DNA of 10,785 bases from JARDZI01 sp041639705 (lineage in GTDB: Bacteria > Bacillota > Clostridia > Clostridiales > Caloramatoraceae), in NCBI GenBank assembly GCA_041639705.1, contig JBEQBT010000104.1:1-10785 (forward strand), written 5' to 3'. The position numbers were made by a program, and so were the translations under genes. The stretch's first letter is position 1; the number at the start of each line of letters is the position of its first letter. Positions 5,955 through 10,785 of this stretch are shown piece by piece. Under the pieces are notes generated by a model, which worked only from the letters and a program-made list of their open reading frames with translations, had not been told where the DNA came from and did no database searches.

Positions 5955-7703
5955 ATGCCTGAGTCACTATTAAAACAGATACAGGATACTGTAATTAAAT
6001 ATACAGAAGTAATATCAAACGTTGTTAATGTGGATGTAGAAATAATAGATAAAGATTTTAACAGAATTGCTGGGACAGGGGTGTACAAGGATAATATTGG
6101 GAAAAATATTTCTAATGAAGGTTATGTATACGGAGAGGTAATAAGGACAGGCAAGCCACATATAATCGATAAACCTGGGAAGGACCCTCTTTGTGATAGA
6201 TGCATCAGGAAGGATAACTGTCTTGAAAAGCTGGAGCTAAGCACTCCAATAAAGTTTAACAATGAAATAATAGGGGTAATTGGTCTTATCTGTTCCTTAG
6301 AGGAACAAAAAATAAATCTTATAGATAAAATGGATTCATATATGCAGTTTTTGGATCAAATATCTGAGTTCATAAGTAACAAGATATATGAACACCTGGA
6401 AGAAGAAAGAAACAAGGAATTGATTCTAATGCTTAAAGAGATAATTGACAATGTAGATAAGGGAATTATAGTACTTGATGATAGGTCCAATATATTTCAT
6501 ATGAATAATAGTGCAATGAAGCAGCTAAAACTATCTCCAGAATACAATTCTGAAAAGATAAAAATTACTTCAAAAAATGAATTTATTTTTGGTGAAGAGG
6601 AATTCTTAGTTAATATAAGGGATAAGGAATATAGCCTTATAGGACAATTAATATCAATGCCAGATATAGTTCCAGATTATAATAAGGTGTTTATGTTTAA
6701 TCAGTTAAGAAAGTTAAAAAATGATGCATATGAACTTGTAAATGCTCATCAGGTTATAACAATTGATAATATAATAGGTAATTCAAAGGAAATGCAGCTT
6801 ATAAAAAAGAATATTGTAAAAGCTGCCTCATCAAATTCCACTATACTTATAACTGGAGAAAGTGGAACAGGTAAGGAACTTGTAGCAAGGGCAATTCATT
6901 CTGAAAGTAAAAGAAGAGATATGCCATTTATTGCAGTAAATTGTGGGGCAATACCTGACACATTAATTGAAAGCGAATTTTTTGGATATGTAAAGGGTGC
7001 ATTTAGCGGAGCTAATCCAAATGGTAGAATAGGTAAATTTGAATTAGCTAATAAAGGAGTTATATTTTTAGATGAAATTGGGGATATGCCTCTTCATCTT
7101 CAAGTAAAGATATTAAGAGTTATTCAAGAAAAGAAAATAGTTAGAATTGGTTCAAATCAAGTGATCGATTTAGACATTAGGGTAATTGCGGCAACCAACA
7201 AGGATTTAAAGCAGTTGATAAAGGAAAATAAGTTTAGGGAAGACTTATATTATAGACTCAATGTAGTTCCTATTCAAACTCCACCACTAAGAGAAAGAAA
7301 AGAGGATATTGAACCAATCGCCATGAAGCTTATCCAAAGCTACAATGGAATGTTTGATAAATATGTTCATACAATAAGTGATTCTGCAAAGGAAACATTA
7401 ATTAACTATCCATGGCCTGGTAATATAAGAGAACTTGAGAATACTATAGAATGTATGATAAGCCTTGCAGATGACAGTGGAGTTTTAACTAAAGAAAATA
7501 TTCCTAAGAATATACTTGATTTCAAAATAGGAAGGGATTTTAGTAAAAAATATGATACTATAAGACCTTTAAAGGAAATAGAGATAGAGTATATTTTAAA
7601 GGCACTAGATTTTTATGGAAATGATACAATGGGAAAAAAAGCTGCTGCTGATAAACTTGGAATAGGAATTGCTACTCTTTATAGAAAATTAGAAGATTTA
7701 TAA
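5955..7703 (+). CDS. Sigma-54-dependent enhancer-binding transcriptional activator
   Basis: A 582-residue protein in three parts. The N-terminal sensory region (about 1-150) is GAF-like and carries C80-x2-C83-x5-C89; a PAS-like segment starts near residue 163 (IIDNVDKGIIVLDD). The AAA+ sigma-54 activation domain has Walker A GESGTGKE (301-308), the sigma-54-contacting loop GAFSGA (348-353; consensus GAFTGA), Walker B IFLDE (D373, E374) and FREDLYYRL (from 427). A Fis-type helix-turn-helix ends the protein (AADKLGIGIATLYRKL). Such proteins bind upstream sites and use ATP to open sigma-54 promoters. One such promoter with palindromic upstream sites lies directly downstream, before ygeY. E. coli YgeV, beside ygeW/X/Y, has the same general architecture, making this a likely functional counterpart. 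A longer frame starts at 5922, but AGGAGG (5943-5948) and the non-overlapping ATG at 5955 decide the start. Confidence 0.93.
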   Translation: MPESLLKQIQDTVIKYTEVISNVVNVDVEIIDKDFNRIAGTGVYKDNIGKNISNEGYVYGEVIRTGKPHIIDKPGKDPLCDRCIRKDNCLEKLELSTPIKFNNEIIGVIGLICSLEEQKINLIDKMDSYMQFLDQISEFISNKIYEHLEEERNKELILMLKEIIDNVDKGIIVLDDRSNIFHMNNSAMKQLKLSPEYNSEKIKITSKNEFIFGEEEFLVNIRDKEYSLIGQLISMPDIVPDYNKVFMFNQLRKLKNDAYELVNAHQVITIDNIIGNSKEMQLIKKNIVKAASSNSTILITGESGTGKELVARAIHSESKRRDMPFIAVNCGAIPDTLIESEFFGYVKGAFSGANPNGRIGKFELANKGVIFLDEIGDMPLHLQVKILRVIQEKKIVRIGSNQVIDLDIRVIAATNKDLKQLIKENKFREDLYYRLNVVPIQTPPLRERKEDIEPIAMKLIQSYNGMFDKYVHTISDSAKETLINYPWPGNIRELENTIECMISLADDSGVLTKENIPKNILDFKIGRDFSKKYDTIRPLKEIEIEYILKALDFYGNDTMGKKAAADKLGIGIATLYRKLEDL

Positions 7704-7767
7704 ATATTTTTCTACAAAAAAAAAAATTTATGTGTTTTCGCATTTTCCGACAATAAAATCGAGAATT

Positions 7768-7872
7768 ATTTATCAAAATGATAATTATTATTTTTCAATT
7801 TCATTGAACCTTGAAGTGTCTCAATAAAATTTAATTATCAAAATGATAAAATTTATCAAAATGATAATTATT
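7768..7872. promoter_or_regulatory. Three palindromic upstream activator sites (TTATCAAAATGATAA)
   Basis: The identical 15-mer TTATCA-AAA-TGATAA occurs at 7770-7784, 7835-7849 and 7853-7867. Copies one and three share an exact 22-bp direct repeat (7768-7789 and 7851-7872). Copies two and three start 18 bp apart, and copies one and two 65 bp apart. They sit roughly 137-234 bp upstream of the predicted start of the sigma-54 transcript, the usual distance for enhancer-binding proteins. The best candidate binder is the regulator encoded at 5955-7703, whose Fis-type domain should bind as a dimer to such dyads. Confidence 0.65.
7794..7808. promoter_or_regulatory. Additional palindrome TTCAATTTCATTGAA
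   Basis: A perfect 6-3-6 palindrome with the same geometry as the three TTATCA sites but different arms. It lies between copies one and two. It may be a second protein's site or chance in AT-rich DNA. Confidence 0.25.
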
Positions 7873-7976
7873 TGAAAAACTGTGGATTGATTAATTGATA
7901 AAAATGAATTGAGTACACAATAAAATGTAATAAAACCCTATTATAAAGTGAAAAAAATTATTTAAGGATTTTTGTT

Positions 7977-7992
7977 TTGGCATCAAACTTGC
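7977..7992 (+). promoter_or_regulatory. Sigma-54 (-24/-12) promoter for the ygeY operon
   Basis: TTGGCATCAAACTTGC matches the -24/-12 consensus (TTGGCAC-N5-TTGC), with GG at 7979-7980 and GC at 7991-7992 exactly 10 bp apart. The only notable deviations are T for C after TGGCA and G just after TTGC. Transcription would begin near 8004, leaving a leader of about 43 nt before ygeY. A sigma-54 activator gene lies immediately upstream, which strongly supports the call. Confidence 0.82.
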
Positions 7993-8046
7993 GTATTATA
8001 ATAATGCAAATTTTAAAAATAAAAAATTAATAGGAGGGTTTTTAAA

Positions 8047-9264
8047 ATGGCAGTAAACATAAACAAGGAAGAGATTTTGAAATTAGCCAATAAGTACAAA
8101 CCAGAAATGGCTAAGTTTTTAAGAGACATGATTGCAATTCCTAGTGAGAGTTGTGGAGAAAAGGAAGTTGTACTAAGAATTAAGGAAGAAATGGAAAAGG
8201 TTGGTTTTGACAAGATAGAAATAGACCCAATGGGAAATATACTTGGATATATAGGACATGGAAAACACGTAATTGCTATGGATGCACATATTGACACAGT
8301 CGGAATTGGCGATAGAAATAACTGGAAATTTGACCCATATACTGGATACGAAGATGATGAAGTTATATATGGAAGAGGCGGTTCTGATCAAGAAGGCGGA
8401 ATGGCATCCATGGTTTATGCTGGGAAAATAATTAAGGAGCTCAAGCTTGAAGATGACTATACATTAATTGTAGTTGGATCAGTTCAAGAGGAAGACTGTG
8501 ATGGTCTTTGCTGGCAGTATATTGTAAATGAAGATAAAATTAAGCCTGAGTTTGTAGTTATAACTGAGCCAACTTCCTGCAACATTTATAGAGGACATAG
8601 AGGAAGAATGGAAATAAAGGTTACTACACATGGTATAAGCTGTCATGGTTCAGCACCAGAAAGAGGAGACAATGCAATATTCAAAATGGCTCCAATATTA
8701 AATGAATTGAAGGACTTAAACGAAAGATTGATAACAAATCCTTTCCTTGGAAAAGGAACTTTAACTGTTTCAGAAATATTCTTCTCATCACCTTCAAGAT
8801 GTGCTGTAGCAGATGGATGTTCAGTATCAATTGATAGAAGACTTACAGACGGAGAAAGCTGGGAGTATGCAATTCAGCAGATTAAGGATCTTCCTTCAGT
8901 TAAAGCAGCAGGAGCAGATGTTGAAATGTATACATACGAAAGACCAGCATATACAGGTCTTGTATACCCAACAGAATGCTATTTCCCAACATGGGTTCTT
9001 CCAGAGGACCATGCAGCATGTCAAGCATTAGTTCACAGCTATAGAGATTTGTTTAAGACTGAACCACTTGTTGACAAATGGACATTCTCAACAAATGCAG
9101 TTTCTATAATGGGAAGATATGGAATACCATGTGTTGGTATTGGACCAGGACATGAAGACCAAGCTCATGCACCAAATGAGAAGACATTTAAGAGTGAGTT
9201 GGTAACATGTGCAGCTATGTATGCACTTATCCCATTAACATACTTAGACGAACTAAAAAAATAA
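8047..9264 (+). CDS. ygeY: YgeY-type M20 family hydrolase linked to selenium metabolism
   Basis: A 405-residue M20 metallohydrolase. The two-zinc active site is legible: H81-I-D83 in DAHIDTV, D114 in GRGGSDQEGG, the E148-E149 pair (general base and metal ligand) in SVQEEDCDG, E174 in ITEPT, and H374 in AHAPNE. The dimerisation domain lies between, starting near RGHRGRMEIKV and HGSAPERGDNAI. Relatives include ArgE, DapE and carboxypeptidase G2, which cleave amide bonds. YgeY itself belongs to a selenium-hydroxylase-associated subgroup, and the enzyme has been named in anaerobic uric-acid degradation clusters. Its substrate here is probably an acylated or carbamoylated amino acid from ring opening (inference). 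The start has a strong AGGAGGG site at 8 nt. It is the first gene behind the sigma-54 promoter. No signal peptide; cytoplasmic. Confidence 0.9.
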   Translation: MAVNINKEEILKLANKYKPEMAKFLRDMIAIPSESCGEKEVVLRIKEEMEKVGFDKIEIDPMGNILGYIGHGKHVIAMDAHIDTVGIGDRNNWKFDPYTGYEDDEVIYGRGGSDQEGGMASMVYAGKIIKELKLEDDYTLIVVGSVQEEDCDGLCWQYIVNEDKIKPEFVVITEPTSCNIYRGHRGRMEIKVTTHGISCHGSAPERGDNAIFKMAPILNELKDLNERLITNPFLGKGTLTVSEIFFSSPSRCAVADGCSVSIDRRLTDGESWEYAIQQIKDLPSVKAAGADVEMYTYERPAYTGLVYPTECYFPTWVLPEDHAACQALVHSYRDLFKTEPLVDKWTFSTNAVSIMGRYGIPCVGIGPGHEDQAHAPNEKTFKSELVTCAAMYALIPLTYLDELKK

Positions 9265-9298
9265 TATAAATAAGGAATCCCCTTTTTATGGCCAATTA

Positions 9299-9337
9299 TC
9301 AATGCCTGTCTATCGAAGATTATTGAGCAGGCATTGA
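9299..9337 (+). other. Intercistronic hairpin between ygeY and the PLP enzyme gene
   Basis: TCAATGCCTG (9299-9308) pairs perfectly with CAGGCATTGA (9328-9337) around a 19-nt loop. It is followed by AAATTTGC rather than a T-run, so it is not a classic terminator. It might set the level of downstream expression, mark an RNA processing site or stabilise the ygeY message. The remaining intergenic DNA (9265-9405) shows no other clear signal. Confidence 0.45.
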
Positions 9338-9405
9338 AATTTGCTATTTCAAGAAAACATATTTTATATCCTATTATACTAATTAAAAAAAGTCGAGGTG
9401 AGATC

Positions 9406-10644
9406 ATGAAGAAGATTAAACACCTAAAATGCTCAAAATGTGGTGCTATACTTTCTGAAGATGTAATGTATCATTGTCCCCATTGTGGAACTGAAGGAAC
9501 ACTAGATGTTATTTATGATATGGATGTAGTAAAAAAGGAATTAACAAAAGAATATTTAAGAGACAACAAGAATCCTAATGTATATAGATACCTTCCAATT
9601 CTACCATTGGAGGGGTTAACAGGGGCAGCTCCCCTTCAAATTGGTATGACACCAATATATAAATCTGCTAGATTAGAAGACTTATTAAAAATAAAGAATG
9701 TCTATATTAAGGATGAGGGAAGAAATCCAACAGCATCCTTTAAGGATAGAGCAACTGCAATAGGTGTTGCAAAAGCAAAGGAACTTAATAAGAATATTAT
9801 TTGTGCAGCATCTACAGGAAATGCAGCATCTTCCCTGTCTGGCTTTGCAGCTTGCATGGGAATTGAAAACTATATTTTTGTACCTCAATCAATTCCAGAA
9901 GGAAAGCTTGCTCAGCTTTTAGTATTTGGAAGCAAGGTTATATTAGTTGATGGAGATTATGACACTGCTTTTGATTTTTGCTTAGAGGCTGTTGAACATT
10001 ATGGATGGTACAACAGAAGCTGTGCAATCAACCCTTATCTTGTAGAAGGAAAGAAAACTGCAGCATTTGAAATTTGTGAACAATTAGATTTTAATGTTCC
10101 TGATAAGGTAGTTATGTCAGTCGGAGACGGATGTTCCATTTCAGGAGTATGGAAGGGATTTAAGGAGTTTTACGAATTAGGGCTTATAGATAAATTACCA
10201 GTAATGGTTTCAGTACAAGCAGAAGGATCAAACCCAGTAAACAGAACCTATAGAAAAAATAAAAGGGAATTTGATTATATTCCTCCTGTAACTATTGCAG
10301 ATAGTATATCAGTTGGTATACCAAGAAATGGTTATAAAGCACTTAATGCATTAAATGAAAGCAATGGTATAGCTGTGGATGTAAGTGATGATGAAATATT
10401 GAATGCAATGAGGGTTCTAGCAAGGCATACAGGAGTATTTGGGGAACCTGCTGGAGTAACTGGTTTTGCAGGATTAATGAAGCTAGCTAATGAAAGCGTA
10501 ATTGGCAGTGATGAAAGCGTTGCATTAATTGTTTCAGGCAGCGGCTTAAAGGACGTAAAATCAGCACAAAAAGCTGTTAAGAGACCTGAAAAGGTAAAAC
10601 CAGATTTAGATGTTTTAATAAAATATCTAGAAGAAAATAAGTAA
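9406..10644 (+). CDS. Threonine-synthase-like PLP-dependent enzyme with N-terminal zinc ribbon
   Basis: A 412-residue fold-type II PLP enzyme. An N-terminal zinc ribbon has C9-x2-C12 and C24-x2-C27. The PLP lysine is K113 in PTASFKDRAT, the substrate loop is STGNAASS (136-143), and the phosphate loop is GDGCSISG (240-247). These features fit threonine synthase, which forms threonine from O-phosphohomoserine. However, the gene follows ygeY in an operon with a sigma-54 promoter, where E. coli carries ygeX, encoding diaminopropionate ammonia-lyase (also fold-type II). A catabolic lyase acting on an amino acid from purine breakdown is therefore as likely as biosynthesis. The reading frame extends up to 9334, but GAGGTGA (9395-9401) and the zinc-ribbon start support the ATG at 9406. 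Similarity to the PLP subunit of 2-amino-4-oxopentanoate thiolase was considered; no other genes of that pathway are present. Confidence 0.8.
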   Translation: MKKIKHLKCSKCGAILSEDVMYHCPHCGTEGTLDVIYDMDVVKKELTKEYLRDNKNPNVYRYLPILPLEGLTGAAPLQIGMTPIYKSARLEDLLKIKNVYIKDEGRNPTASFKDRATAIGVAKAKELNKNIICAASTGNAASSLSGFAACMGIENYIFVPQSIPEGKLAQLLVFGSKVILVDGDYDTAFDFCLEAVEHYGWYNRSCAINPYLVEGKKTAAFEICEQLDFNVPDKVVMSVGDGCSISGVWKGFKEFYELGLIDKLPVMVSVQAEGSNPVNRTYRKNKREFDYIPPVTIADSISVGIPRNGYKALNALNESNGIAVDVSDDEILNAMRVLARHTGVFGEPAGVTGFAGLMKLANESVIGSDESVALIVSGSGLKDVKSAQKAVKRPEKVKPDLDVLIKYLEENK

Positions 10645-10729
10645 AAGAGTTTACACAGGTTAAATTGGAGAGTAATACCTCATTAGATACAAAAATATAT
10701 ATTAAATATATTAAAAAGGAGTGTTGTAA

Positions 10730-10785
10730 GTGCATAATCTAATCGATTTAAGAATAAACGAAGAGCAACTTAAAAAAACAGTTGA
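10730..10785 (+). CDS. 5' end of the next operon gene (partial)
   Basis: A GTG start at 10730 follows AAGGAG (10716-10721) with 8 nt spacing, and an open frame of 18 codons (MHNLIDLRINEEQLKKTV) runs to the window end. A TTG alternative just upstream meets a stop at once. The N-terminus vaguely recalls a clostridial group of PLP-dependent proteins whose first helix continues with an ERARERNIIIPTF-like stretch, but that part lies outside the window. This recollection is weak. It is clearly different from what I recall of the E. coli YgeX and YgeW N-termini. Lying 85 bp after the PLP enzyme on the same strand, it is probably co-transcribed with it. Confidence 0.6.
   Translation, partial: MHNLIDLRINEEQLKKTV

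Larger units (their letters stand above)
7704..8046 (+). other. 343-bp control region between the sigma-54 regulator and ygeY
   Basis: No gene is seen here; the sequence is very AT-rich. In order it holds an 11-base A-run after the regulator stop with no stable terminator stem, three TTATCAAAATGATAA palindromes, one different palindrome (7794-7808), a degenerate relative (TTGATAAAAATGAATT, 7895-7910), a -24/-12 promoter (7977-7992), and the ribosome site AGGAGGG (8032-8038) before the ATG at 8047. No good sigma-70 promoter stands out among the many AT-rich hexamers. Confidence 0.7.

Noticed and set aside
7704..7740. Terminator after the sigma-54 regulator
   Set aside because: There is a T-run and an A-run but no GC-containing stem; not supportable as an intrinsic terminator.
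7779..7793. Fur-like box TGATAATTATTATTT near the first upstream palindrome
   Set aside because: It resembles the 7-1-7 Fur consensus only because both are AT-rich dyads; the exact three-copy TTATCA motif and the sigma-54 context explain the region better.
8813..9031. 72-codon + strand open frame inside ygeY
   Set aside because: Out-of-frame shadow; its sequence is rich in Gln and His, as expected from shifted reading of AT-rich coding DNA.
9272..9287. AAGGAATCCCCTTTTT as a terminator after ygeY
   Set aside because: The stem would be only 4 bp, too weak to support.
420..10644. Possible selenocysteine (in-frame TGA) extension of a gene in this selenium-linked cluster
   Set aside because: All complete genes end in TAA or TAG, so no UGA readthrough is possible at their ends.

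Overview
The window looks like a low-GC Gram-positive anaerobe of the Clostridia/Tissierellia type. The sequence is AT-rich, AGA and ATA codons are common, ribosome binding sites are strong and purine-rich, and all complete genes lie on the + strand. Most of them belong to the set that accompanies selenium-dependent molybdenum hydroxylases and anaerobic purine (xanthine/uric acid) breakdown, known from the E. coli ygeV-ygeWXY...yqeBC-mocA-ygfK-ssnA region and its clostridial relatives. The hydroxylase subunits, SelD and YgfK are not in this window.

Layout: (1) bases 1-244 are the 3' end of an unrecognised gene. (2) Bases 253-345 are a paired inverted repeat of a palindromic dispersed element. 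(3) ssnA (420-1748) encodes an amidohydrolase and is followed by a hairpin. (4) A TetR-family regulator, yqeC, mocA and yqeB (1885-4650) form a tight operon with 12-23 bp gaps. Its promoter region is bracketed by a perfect 15-bp inverted repeat. The yqeB stop codon lies inside a further copy of the palindromic repeat. (5) A 274-bp gap carries that copy and a second, unrelated inverted-repeat element. (6) A MoeA/Mog-type molybdopterin-binding protein with a four-cysteine tail (4925-5944) is followed 10 bp later by a sigma-54 enhancer-binding regulator (5955-7703). (7) A 343-bp gap holds three palindromes reading TTATCAAAATGATAA and a near-consensus -24/-12 promoter. (8) This promoter precedes a YgeY-type M20 hydrolase (8047-9264), a threonine-synthase-like PLP enzyme (9406-10644) and the start of another gene (10730 onward).

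How the parts fit together (inference): the yqeC-mocA-yqeB operon matures the molybdenum/selenium cofactor of a hydroxylase encoded elsewhere. SsnA, YgeY and the PLP enzyme act on the opened purine skeleton or the amino compounds derived from it. The sigma-54 regulator senses a ligand and switches on the ygeY operon through the palindromes. The TetR protein may control cofactor maturation separately. The two best leads are the regulator-palindromes-sigma-54-promoter circuit and the presence of a zinc-ribbon threonine-synthase-like enzyme where diaminopropionate ammonia-lyase (YgeX) would be expected.

No rRNA, tRNA, CRISPR array, insertion sequence or prophage gene was seen. Every complete gene ends in TAA or TAG, so none can be a selenoprotein truncated at a terminal UGA codon.
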